A DNA stretch of 44,058 bases. Origin: Pseudomonas sp. NFACC02. Lineage in GTDB: Bacteria; Pseudomonadota; Gammaproteobacteria; Pseudomonadales; Pseudomonadaceae. The stretch spans positions 1 through 44,058 of the forward strand of contig NZ_FOEO01000044.1 in assembly GCF_900110765.1 (NCBI RefSeq), given 5' to 3'. Every line of letters begins with the position of its first letter. The stretch's first letter is position 1. Below, in pieces: positions 33,797-40,922 of the stretch. The position numbers and the translations under genes were made by a program. Under the pieces are notes generated by a model that had not been told where the DNA came from, did no database searches, and saw only the letters and a list, made by a program, of their open reading frames with translations.

Positions 33797-34951
33797 ATGG
33801 ACAGCTATCAAAATCCCGAGTCAGGAAAGACATATATCAGTCCGCAACTAGATTCTTTCGGCGACAAAGAGAGGAAGGTCAGGATCGCGACCAAGTTAAT
33901 TGAGCATCCCGAGACCTATGCTTTCGCCAAAATAAACAGCGAGCTTGTACTTCGGCACAAAGACGGCGCGAAAAGCTGCATAACGGCTAAGTTCTTTGAA
34001 GATGATCGAAAGATATTCGTGCTGAATATCCAAGGTTACACAGTCGCGACAGACAAACCCCACAATGCCAGTTTCTCATTTGTAGGGGAGGAAATCGGAA
34101 AACTCGTGGAGTTTCTTCATCACGTCCAATCGATGCCTCTTGAAGGGCGCGGGCCTAAGAAGATAAAGGATGAGGATCTTCACAGACTTGTTTTGTCCAG
34201 CAACCAAGCAAGAGCCATGTTGCAGGATAATCAGGAACTTTTTGCCGAGGTAATAAAGTCAGCTGTTACCAAAGAGGACGTCATCGCAGTTGGCTACCGC
34301 AAACGTCAGCTCGAGGTTTTCGATAGGTTGCTAAACGATGAAGTGTACTTTGAAAAGATTAAAGCTAGTCTCAGCTGTAAAGACGAGATGCTGTGGCAGC
34401 GGTTTTTAGAGAAAAATCCTTGGATCTTTGGCTATGGATTAAGCTATATTTATGCGTCGTCGTTAGATGGTAAGAAGCTAGAGCAAGTTGTGCAAGGACA
34501 TTCCGTATCTAACCATGGAAAGCGGGCGGATGGGCTTCTTAAAACAAAAGGTTTCATTTCGAGTCTGTGTTTTGCTGAAATCAAGACTCATAAAACGCCT
34601 CTTCTCCAGAATAAACAATATCGAGCCGGATGCTGGGCTCCTTCCAACGAGCTAGCAGGCGGTGTATGCCAAACTCAAGTAACCGTTTCTTCCGCTGTAG
34701 ACTCGATTCAGGCCAAGCTGGCGATAACTGATGAAAGCGGAAACCCGACAGGCGAAGAAGCATTTAACTACATGCCTAAATCCTTCCTTGTTGTCGGTAG
34801 CCTGCAGGAGTTCGTTAGCGGGCATGGTGTAAATCAAGAGAAATACAGATCGTTTGAGTTATATCGAAAGAACACCACGAATCCAGAAATCATAACTTTC
34901 GACGAACTTTATGAACGCGCCCGATTTATCGTAACGCAGTATGAAAGATGA
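33797..34951 (+). CDS. sduA: Shedu-family anti-phage nuclease (SduA, DUF4263)
   Basis: This 384-residue protein has the C-terminal PD-(D/E)xK-like nuclease domain of Shedu systems, which act alone to block phage. Visible core elements, in order, are MLWQRFLEKNPWIFGYGL (about 198-215), KRADGLLKT with D245, and CFAEIKTHKTPLL with E261 and K263. SSAVDSIQAKL follows as a helix after the active site. The first 190 residues are a family-variable N-terminal region, presumably for sensing or regulation, with no motif I recognise. ATG 33797 has AAGGA six bases upstream. The gene is more AT-rich than the core genes (many AAA, ATA, TTT codons), consistent with transfer. It is intact, although both integrase remnants beside it are dead. 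Confidence 0.88.
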   Translation: MDSYQNPESGKTYISPQLDSFGDKERKVRIATKLIEHPETYAFAKINSELVLRHKDGAKSCITAKFFEDDRKIFVLNIQGYTVATDKPHNASFSFVGEEIGKLVEFLHHVQSMPLEGRGPKKIKDEDLHRLVLSSNQARAMLQDNQELFAEVIKSAVTKEDVIAVGYRKRQLEVFDRLLNDEVYFEKIKASLSCKDEMLWQRFLEKNPWIFGYGLSYIYASSLDGKKLEQVVQGHSVSNHGKRADGLLKTKGFISSLCFAEIKTHKTPLLQNKQYRAGCWAPSNELAGGVCQTQVTVSSAVDSIQAKLAITDESGNPTGEEAFNYMPKSFLVVGSLQEFVSGHGVNQEKYRSFELYRKNTTNPEIITFDELYERARFIVTQYER

Positions 34952-35282
34952 TCGACGCTCTTTGAGAAGTTCACCTTGAATCCAAAAGGGTTAGGCCTAG
35001 GTCACAGCCGGGGGGCTGGGTGCCTCGCTCAGCGCGGAAGGATCGCGTGACCCATCCTCCGACTGGCTTTGACTTGATCGAGTAGTGTCGACCCGACAAC
35101 GCTTAGGCAAGGTTCGACCTCAACGAATGCCTGATGTACTGAACACCTTATCGGCCATTCGACGACAATGGCCGTTTGAAAAGCAAATGCTATAGTGGCG
35201 GCAAGTGAACCGGCAAAATTTAGGGCCGGAAATTGATTCCCTCCTTGATTTATAAGGAATAATTTTAGGTAGATAGTCGGCA
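34952..35282. other. Shedu-Fic intergenic region with a perfect hairpin
   Basis: This 331-base gap has no supported gene. CGGCCATT (35152-35159) and AATGGCCG (35167-35174) form a perfect 8-bp stem with loop CGACGAC followed by TTTG. It may be a weak terminator of the Shedu gene or part of the fic control region. The last 60 bases before fic are AT-rich, but I see no convincing promoter hexamers. Confidence 0.5.
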
Positions 35283-36473
35283 ATGTCATTTACACCGTAT
35301 ATTCCCCAAGACAGGGCCCCTGAGGAACTGCAAGACCAGATCGTCAAGATCATGCGCCTCGATGCGGAACTCCACGGCAAGATCCCGCGCCCGCTGCGCG
35401 TGCCGATGACCAACTTATTGCGTGTGGTGAACTCGTACTACAGCAACAAGATTGAGGGTAACTCCACGCTATCGGCTGATATTCTGCGCAGCGAACAGGT
35501 TGCAGATGGGGCCCAGGAGGTCAAAGCCAGCGAGGACTTCTTGGAGATCAAGCGCCATATCGAAGCGCAGCGCCGCCTTACCGACGACCCGATCAACTCG
35601 ATTGAGGTCTGTACTCGGGATACCATCTCGCGCCTGCATCGCGAGTTCTATGGCGGTGTGCCAGAGGAGATGCTGGATATACAAATGAATGAACAAGGTG
35701 ACGTCGTCCGAATGGTCCCTGGCGTATTTCGCGAGTATGGCGTCAGGGTTGGCCAACACATCGCGCCGACCGCTGAGCAGATGAATGTCTACCTAGGCCA
35801 ATTCGAGCGTGTTTACCGACTGGACTGGATTCACGGGCTTTCGCGTTTCCTCGCGGCCGCTGCAGCACACCACCGGCTGATGTGGATCCACCCCTTCATG
35901 GATGGAAACGGCCGCATAGGGCGTTTGTTCACTGACCAGTACCTAAAGGCCGCCGGTTTTGGAGGCTATGGGCTTTGGTCGATGAGCCGTGGTTTTGCCC
36001 GAAACACCGCCGTGTATTACGACATGCTCAATGCAGCCGACCACCCCCGTAAAGGTGACCAGGACGGTCGCGGCATTTTGTCGGATAGCGGTCTGATGCG
36101 CTGGACTAGGTACTTCGCCGAGACCGCGCTGGATCAAGTTCAGTACTTCAGCACGCAGCTTGATCCAGAGAAACTGGGCGAGCGGATCAATGTGTACTTT
36201 GAGATGCGCAGTCGTGGCGCGCTCTCAGACGGAAAGGGCAATGCCCTGCCAGAGCTCCGGATCGAGGCCAAGAACGTTTACAAAACCTTGCTCTACATGG
36301 GAGACCAGCCACGTGCCGAACTGCAGGCCAGCCTTGGCGTTGGTGAACGCACCACTCGGGGCCTGTTGAGCCAGATGGCAAAAGAGGGCTTAATCACCCT
36401 CGACGGCCGCAAGCCCGTATCCCTGAACCTCTCGCGGCATTCGATCGAGTTCCTGTTCCCCTACCTTTGGTAG
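35283..36473 (+). CDS. Fic-family protein, class II auto-inhibited, likely AMP-transferase
   Basis: This 396-residue Fic protein carries the complete catalytic motif HPFMDGNGRIGR (H203 to R214) and, near the N-terminus, the inhibitory helix motif S54-N-K-I-E58-G59 of the (S/T)xxxE(G/N) type. It is therefore a class II Fic protein that can restrain itself without a separate antitoxin. Such enzymes transfer AMP to target protein hydroxyls. The C-terminal part (about 310-396, ELQASLGVGERTTRGLLSQM) looks like a winged helix, suggesting DNA binding or autoregulation. Codon use is GC-rich, unlike the neighbouring Shedu gene, so the two probably joined the island from different sources. No partner gene is seen. 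The ribosome-binding site is weak. Confidence 0.9.
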   Translation: MSFTPYIPQDRAPEELQDQIVKIMRLDAELHGKIPRPLRVPMTNLLRVVNSYYSNKIEGNSTLSADILRSEQVADGAQEVKASEDFLEIKRHIEAQRRLTDDPINSIEVCTRDTISRLHREFYGGVPEEMLDIQMNEQGDVVRMVPGVFREYGVRVGQHIAPTAEQMNVYLGQFERVYRLDWIHGLSRFLAAAAAHHRLMWIHPFMDGNGRIGRLFTDQYLKAAGFGGYGLWSMSRGFARNTAVYYDMLNAADHPRKGDQDGRGILSDSGLMRWTRYFAETALDQVQYFSTQLDPEKLGERINVYFEMRSRGALSDGKGNALPELRIEAKNVYKTLLYMGDQPRAELQASLGVGERTTRGLLSQMAKEGLITLDGRKPVSLNLSRHSIEFLFPYLW

Positions 36474-36632
36474 TGGTGTCGGGAATCAGCCAAAGAAGCT
36501 AATGACCCCACCGCATGAGTAATGCCGTGCGTGCGGAAACAGTTTCCGGTTAATGGCATTTTTCGTGGTATCGGCTTGTACGCTTTAGGTAACATAATGA
36601 TTATTAATGAGTTTTTATTGTTGTTTATGTTG

Positions 36633-36647
36633 GAGTGGAATGATCCC
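36633..36647 (+). other. attR: right-border copy of the guaA end
   Basis: GAGTGGAATGATCCC repeats the guaA 3' end at 32206-32221 except for one missing G. The match extends over the stop codon and four bases beyond it. It lies in an AT-rich noncoding stretch after fic. Confidence 0.68.
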
Positions 36648-36684
36648 TAATTAGCAGCTATTGCTAGCGTGTATTGAATAGGTT

Positions 36685-36716
36685 GAAAGCCCGCATGGTT
36701 GCGGGCTTTCGACTTT
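36685..36716 (+). terminator. guaA-type terminator beyond attR
   Basis: A perfect 10-bp stem GAAAGCCCGC/GCGGGCTTTC with loop ATGGTT is followed by GACTTTTTT. Stem and tail closely match the hairpin at 32264-32285. Its position relative to attR equals that of the other hairpin relative to attL (about 40 bases), so it is probably the original chromosomal guaA terminator. The rest of 36474-36838 contains only AT-rich noncoding sequence and attR. Confidence 0.85.
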
Positions 36717-36818
36717 TTTAATCCAGGCAACGATCGACGCGCTGGTTTCTCAAGGATCTTGAGAGATGCAGCGATACAGACAACTAGACCTTGACGACTT
36801 GATGCCGTAGCCCGCCAT

Positions 36819-37165
36819 TCAAAAATACGGGGCAGCGGTTAATCGTTGGGACAGCCACCAAATATTGCCGGAAGGATCGCATACGCCACCTTGCCTGCCG
36901 CCAGCGCTTTCTCGACGGCCTCGTCGGCATTGGCGACGTACAGGTAGAGCGCGGACTGACTTGAAGGAAACTGTTCCGTCGATTCGCTAATCATAATGGT
37001 TGCTGTATCGAACCTGAGTTGGCAGTTGGCGATACGCCCATTGGGCATCGTGCTTCTGCCGATCTCATGCGCCCCGAAGGCAGACTTCAAAAACTGCACG
37101 TAGGCGTCTGCTTCTGATGCAAAAATATACGGCGTTACGACAGAGAATCCTGGCGGAATATGCAT
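36819..37165 (-). pseudogene. PhnB-like VOC protein gene broken by internal deletion
   Basis: The first 90 codons (MHIPPGFSVVTPYIFASEAD ... DEAVEKALAAG) are a good PhnB-type glyoxalase/VOC half. After that the frame ends quickly (stop at 36839). In the next frame the family's C-terminal segment appears: GVCDPSGNIWWLSQRL, ending at a TGA around 36819-36821. Relative to related proteins, about 18 codons are missing between LAAG and GVxDPSGN, and the deletion changed the reading frame. The conserved metal-binding C-terminal strand is therefore lost from the product. It lies directly after a broken AraC-type gene (TAA-ATG junction at 37163-37168). Confidence 0.78.
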
Positions 37166-37345
37166 TTAACGCGCTCCTGTTGAGGGGGCAGTGTGGCCGA
37201 TTCTGCAGAGCAGCGATTGGATGAGTTTTACGCGCTCGCTGGGGTACGTGGCGGGCGTAATGCCGGTGAATGCGATGAAGTCCCGGATCCTGAGGGACGG
37301 CTCAAAATACCGGCATCGACAGCCAAGGCCGCCCAACTCGCCTTA
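37166..37345 (-). pseudogene. Remnant of an AraC-family regulator C-terminus
   Basis: On the minus strand, ASWAALAVDAG (near 37340-37310) is followed, after one frameshift, by YFEPSLRIRDFIAFTGITPATY and PSERVKLIQ, then a TAA at 37166-37168. This matches the second helix-turn-helix of AraC/XylS regulators (LAxxAGYxDQSHxxRxFxxxxGxTPxxY). The N-terminal part is missing. Its stop is directly followed by the ATG of the broken VOC gene, so the two once formed an AraC-VOC operon. Confidence 0.7.
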
Positions 37346-37373
37346 TATTCGCCGTATCCGATCGCAATAACGC

Positions 37374-37724
37374 TCATTCATGGCTAAGAATATTGACCAG
37401 GCGTCCGAAGGGATCGCGCGCGAAAAAGCGACGAACACCCCAAGGCTCGACCGTCGGCCCATACTCGATGGGATATCCGGATTGCGACGCACGCCGGTAG
37501 ATCTCGTCAAAATTATCGACCTCAATGGAGAGGTCGGGAACCGGCGTTCCCGACCCCCCTTCGGTGGCAATACTGATCTGTGGTGCCATCTGGGTGTCAG
37601 ATGCATAAGTGACGATCCACCCATGATCCATCACAAGTTCCATTCCGAGGATGTCGCCATAAAAGCGCTTCGCGTCCTCCAGCTTTTTTGAACTGATGTT
37701 CATGACGATGCGTTTTACGACCAC
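37374..37724 (-). CDS. VOC-superfamily (glyoxalase/bleomycin resistance-like) protein
   Basis: This 116-residue protein is a single VOC domain with two beta-alpha-beta-beta-beta halves: VVKRIVMNISSKKLEDAKRF and YGDILGMELVMDHGW early, and GVRRFFARDPFGRLVNILSH at the end. The last motif has the usual xxFxDPxGNxxxL form. I chose GTG 37724, preceded by AGAAGGAATTGCC, rather than a far upstream ATG at 37790. The substrate is unknown. It lies downstream of the GST gene on the same strand (46 bases) and may be co-transcribed with it. Confidence 0.82.
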   Translation of the reverse strand: MVVKRIVMNISSKKLEDAKRFYGDILGMELVMDHGWIVTYASDTQMAPQISIATEGGSGTPVPDLSIEVDNFDEIYRRASQSGYPIEYGPTVEPWGVRRFFARDPFGRLVNILSHE

Positions 37725-37770
37725 GGCAATTCCTTCTGAATCAGTTTTAAAAAAACCGGCTTCGTTTTCT

Positions 37771-38409
37771 TCATTGAGCCAACTTCGCATGCTCTTCAGC
37801 TAACGCCGCATCTTCCTGTGTGACTTTGAGAACGGCCGGCCTGCCTGAGATGCGAGCGATATAGTCGGAAATGACCAGTCGCTCGGGAAGGAGGCCGAAT
37901 GCGCTGCTCCAGCGCAGGGAAGTGCCCCAAAGGATATCTGCGGCCGAGATCGTCTCTCCGAGCAGATAGGGCTTATCTCCCAACTCGCCGAGCACCGTGT
38001 CAAGCACAACGTCGAAGCTGCCATAGGGCGATATCGCCGCCGGTCCAGGTTCGCGTTTCAACGCCCGATCGACCAACGCCGGCTCATAGCAGGCGCCGTA
38101 GAGGGCGAGCCAGCGGAGATAGGGGCCTCGTAGCGGGTTATCGAGCCTCGGAGCCATACCTGCCTCTGGGAAAAGGTCGGCCAAGTAGATGTAAATGGCG
38201 ACCTGTTCGGTGACGAGCATGCCGCGATGTCGGATGGCCGGCAGCTTGCCGAGTGGATTGATCGCCAGATAAGGCGCGCTGCGCTGCTCACCAGCCTTCA
38301 TGTTGATCACATGCAATTCGTGGGGCGCGCCGAGTTCCTCCAGGAGGATTCGGACGCCAGCGGAGCGTGATTGGGGAGCATGGAACAGGGTGATCTTGTC
38401 GTCGTTCAT
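37771..38409 (-). CDS. Glutathione S-transferase family protein
   Basis: This 212-residue GST has the N-terminal thioredoxin fold (ITLFHAPQSRSAGVRILLEE, about 5-25; NPLGKLPAIRHRGMLVTEQVAI with the cis-Pro and glutathione gamma-Glu binding site, about 52-73). A C-terminal all-helical domain with ISAADILWGTSLRW (N-capping box and hydrophobic staple region) follows. It resembles small bacterial GSTs of the beta/theta type, probably active on electrophiles. ATG 38409 has GAGAGG upstream. It clusters with VOC proteins, suggesting a detoxification cassette. Confidence 0.88.
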   Translation of the reverse strand: MNDDKITLFHAPQSRSAGVRILLEELGAPHELHVINMKAGEQRSAPYLAINPLGKLPAIRHRGMLVTEQVAIYIYLADLFPEAGMAPRLDNPLRGPYLRWLALYGACYEPALVDRALKREPGPAAISPYGSFDVVLDTVLGELGDKPYLLGETISAADILWGTSLRWSSAFGLLPERLVISDYIARISGRPAVLKVTQEDAALAEEHAKLAQ

Positions 38410-38570
38410 CTTGGCCTCTCGCCTGGACGTTCTCTTGGTTTCGACTAATTCGCTTGGGCCATCGCCTGGTATCCAGCGGAGCGTGGCTGACACGTCACTC
38501 GTTGTGGAAACGCCGGGATACGCCGACGGAGCGGCCGTCCAGTCTGCCTGAGCGGCCGCCGATCCTGTCC

Positions 38571-39104
38571 TTATCGATGCTTCTGGCAGAAGCGAATGCG
38601 GTTCCCGAATGGATCATGTACTTCCATCTGTTGACCCCAAGGCTGGCGAACGACCCCGGGGCGGCCATAACCGTACTGCTTGGCGGTGAGTTCGCCATGG
38701 AAGGCTCTGATGTCCTCCATCCATACGAACGCCGTTGAGCCCGGGGTTGCATCGCCATGGTGCTCGGACAGATGAAGTTCGAGCCCGGCTCGCTCAACCG
38801 CCATGTAAAGTGGCATGTCCGGTTCAAAACGATGCTCCATCGTTACTGAGAAACCGAGGAAGTCGCAGTAGAACTCCCGCGCTTTCAAAACATCGAAAAT
38901 CCGGAAGATCGGGATTGTCTGCCGGAAAGCTATGCCGCTTCCGCATGAAGACGACAATTTCGCGGCGGCAGTATTCCAATCGCGATGTCCGAGTTCGGCA
39001 GCAATGAGTTCGAGACTGACGGCCTGTGGTATTTCGATGTCGCGCTCCGCCAAAGCAGAACGTAGACGCTTCGCCATTACCTTGGCTTGTTCGATCGTGG
39101 GCAT
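38571..39104 (-). CDS. Two-domain glyoxalase/bleomycin-resistance-type protein
   Basis: The 177-residue protein combines an N-terminal helical domain (about 1-45; AKVMAKRLRSALAERDIEI and LELIAAELGHRDWNTAAAKL, the Glyoxalase_8-like module) with a C-terminal VOC domain (about 58-175; IPIFRIFDVLKAREFYCDFL, WGQQMEVHDPFGNRIRFCQ). Proteins of this build are annotated as glyoxalase superfamily or bleomycin-resistance-like, but substrates are mostly unknown. ATG 39104 was chosen because the preceding in-frame residues are not family-like. The 160 bases between it and the GST contain nothing recognisable. Confidence 0.84.
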   Translation of the reverse strand: MPTIEQAKVMAKRLRSALAERDIEIPQAVSLELIAAELGHRDWNTAAAKLSSSCGSGIAFRQTIPIFRIFDVLKAREFYCDFLGFSVTMEHRFEPDMPLYMAVERAGLELHLSEHHGDATPGSTAFVWMEDIRAFHGELTAKQYGYGRPGVVRQPWGQQMEVHDPFGNRIRFCQKHR

Positions 39105-39563
39105 GATAAGTTCTCGCGCCAGCGACAGTGTATCGGGTGCTCGCGTTGCCGATCTATCGCCGGGCGGACTATCCGGTGAGATCAAAAAAATCGATGCCTT
39201 CACCATGCCCTTTTGGGCGCGAGCGGCGGGCGGCATTAGCCAGCGCTTTATTAGCCAGAAACGGATTGCTTTTGTCAACGGCACAAAAACGTTTTCTAGC
39301 GGCACTACGTTTCCCTTCGCTTGGCCGCAGACGGGGCGGTAAGCGGCTGGTTTTGTTATGTTTCCCCAAGAGTTGCGGGCCTTTTGCCTTTATTACCTTC
39401 CGAACAGGCATCTGGGTAAGGCTGCTCAACACGGTTGCATCCTCAAGAGGCCAGCGTGATTGAGCATATCGACCCACTACCACCACAGCCGCATTTTCTG
39501 TCAGTGACGACTGTTGCTGGGTTGCGCGCTGGTGTGGCACTGATGCATGGAATCATTGGCGAC
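39105..39563. other. Intergenic stretch, nothing recognised
   Basis: About 460 bases between the two-domain glyoxalase gene and the end of the LysR gene. Short open frames exist on both strands, but none has a family signature, good ribosome-binding site or recognisable product. No terminator, repeat or transposon end could be identified. Confidence 0.45.
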
Positions 39564-40493
39564 CTATTCGATGATCCGGTCGCCAGGGCCGTCATAGGGT
39601 TTTCGATCCAGCAAACAGTCAATGAATGCACCGAGGAGGGCGGGTCGATGTTGCCTGCTTGGGTAGTAGAGAAACAGCCCCGGACGTGAAATCGACCAGT
39701 CCGGCAGGACCTGGACCAGTCGTCCCTGGGCCAGGAGCTCGCCCACGCCATCTTGCTCAAAGTGATAGGCAATGCCGAGCCCGTTCAGCGCAGCAGCGAT
39801 CCCGATGTCGGCATGATTGGTGACGACGGGACCGTCCACCGCCACCTCATACCGCTGCCCTCGTTTCTGGAACTCCCAGCGATATTGCCTGCCGTCCATC
39901 TGGAGCCGCCAATTGATGCAAGCATGATCATGCAACTCGGCAGGTGACTTGGGTGTTCCTCGACGTGCGAGATAGTCTGGGGACGCCACGGCAACCATGT
40001 TCATGTCCGGCGTGAGGCGGACGGCAACCATGTCTTTTTCGAGCTGTCCGCCCACACGGATGCCTGCATCAAAGCGGCCAACGACAATATCCGCCAACGC
40101 GTCGTCCACCACGATGTCGAGCACCACGTCAGGGTGTGCTTGGTGGAAGCGTGAAAGTCGGGGCGCGATGATGGTTCGCGCTGCGATCCCCAGCGTGTTG
40201 ATGCGAAGCGTGCCGCTCATCAGTCCTGTCGCTTCACTGGCTTCAACGACTGCAGCAGCCATCTCTCGAAACAACGGCGCGATGCGCCTGTAGAGCAGTT
40301 CGCCACTTGCCGACGGGGCGACGCTTCGAGTCGTGCGATTCAAGAGGCGAGCGCCGATGCGGCGTTCGAGCTGTCGGATCGTCTGGCTGAGCGCCGAAGG
40401 CGACAGACCCAGATGCTCGGCAGCTCGCGAAAAGCTCTGGCGCTCCACCACGGCTACGAAGGCTTTGAGCTCAGCGAAGTCAGATCCACGCAT
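39564..40493 (-). CDS. LysR-family transcriptional regulator
   Basis: This 309-residue LTTR has the N-terminal winged helix (SDFAELKAFVAVVERQSFSR, SALSQTIRQLERRIGARLLNR, TRSVAPSASGE, about 1-70). The effector domain follows, with GTLRINTLGIAARTIIAPRL and VVVGRFDAGIRVGGQLEKDM. The latter places it in the CrgA-like branch that often represses or activates an adjacent oxidoreductase operon. It diverges from the SnoaL/SDR pair with a 102-bp shared gap, so it most likely controls that pair. Confidence 0.9.
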   Translation of the reverse strand: MRGSDFAELKAFVAVVERQSFSRAAEHLGLSPSALSQTIRQLERRIGARLLNRTTRSVAPSASGELLYRRIAPLFREMAAAVVEASEATGLMSGTLRINTLGIAARTIIAPRLSRFHQAHPDVVLDIVVDDALADIVVGRFDAGIRVGGQLEKDMVAVRLTPDMNMVAVASPDYLARRGTPKSPAELHDHACINWRLQMDGRQYRWEFQKRGQRYEVAVDGPVVTNHADIGIAAALNGLGIAYHFEQDGVGELLAQGRLVQVLPDWSISRPGLFLYYPSRQHRPALLGAFIDCLLDRKPYDGPGDRIIE

Positions 40494-40595
40494 TCTGTAT
40501 CGTTTCCTAAATAACCCATCAAGATTCTAGGGTATTCACTCACTAGACGTCGACGCGCATTCTGAGGCCTTCGTTGAATCCACGGAGCCTGAAAG
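40494..40595. promoter_or_regulatory. Divergent lysR/SnoaL-SDR control region with imperfect dyad
   Basis: ATAACCC (40511-40517) and GGGTATT (40530-40536) form an imperfect dyad (5 of 7 positions) with a 12-base spacer, close to the T-N11-A size of LysR sites. It is centred about 70 bases before the SnoaL gene, where an LTTR operator would be expected. Confidence 0.4.
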
Positions 40596-40922
40596 ATGAG
40601 CGACTTGAACCTCCCTGAGCCAATTGCCGCGTATTTCGCGGCCGAACACAACCCGGACGCCTTGGCGCGTTGTTTCACCACGCAAGCCGTCATGAAGGAC
40701 GACGGTCATACCTACACGGGCATCAATGCCATCAAGGCTTTTATGGCAGAGGCATCGGCCAGGTACAGCGCGACGAGTGTGCCGTTCGCCCTCGACCGGG
40801 AGGGCGACTTCCAGTGCGTCCGTGCCGATGTCACCGGCAACTTCCCTGGCAGTCCGGTCGTTCTGTCCTACCGCTTTCGCCTTGAACGCGGCCTGATCGC
40901 ATCGCTGGAGATCACGGCATGA
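40596..40922 (+). CDS. SnoaL/NTF2-like small protein
   Basis: This 108-residue protein has the cone-shaped NTF2-like fold of SnoaL-type proteins: LPEPIAAYFAAEHNPDALA, FTTQAVMKDDGHTYTGINAI and SYRFRLERGLIASLEI. Such proteins serve as small isomerases, hydrolases or binding subunits; the activity cannot be told from sequence here. Its stop overlaps the SDR start (ATGA at 40919-40922), implying a functional pair. AAAG and a purine-rich stretch precede ATG 40596. Confidence 0.85.
   Translation: MSDLNLPEPIAAYFAAEHNPDALARCFTTQAVMKDDGHTYTGINAIKAFMAEASARYSATSVPFALDREGDFQCVRADVTGNFPGSPVVLSYRFRLERGLIASLEITA

Larger units (their letters stand above)
32206..36647 (+). mobile_element. Decayed guaA-integrated genomic island (Shedu + Fic)
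   Basis: The island lies between the 3' end of guaA and a second copy of that sequence. The two share the exact 11-mer GGAATGATCCC (32211-32221 and 36637-36647) plus a flanking GAGTGG; the guaA copy has one extra G. A dead integrase of the IntguaA type sits just inside the left end, oriented away from guaA, as in known guaA islands. Cargo is a Shedu nuclease and a Fic protein. Both integrase remnants are broken, so the element should no longer excise by itself. Borders are inferred from the direct repeats. Confidence 0.72.

Noticed and set aside
39435..39689. Plus-strand 84-codon frame at the end of the LysR gene
   Set aside because: Mostly antisense to the LysR coding sequence and without any recognisable motif.
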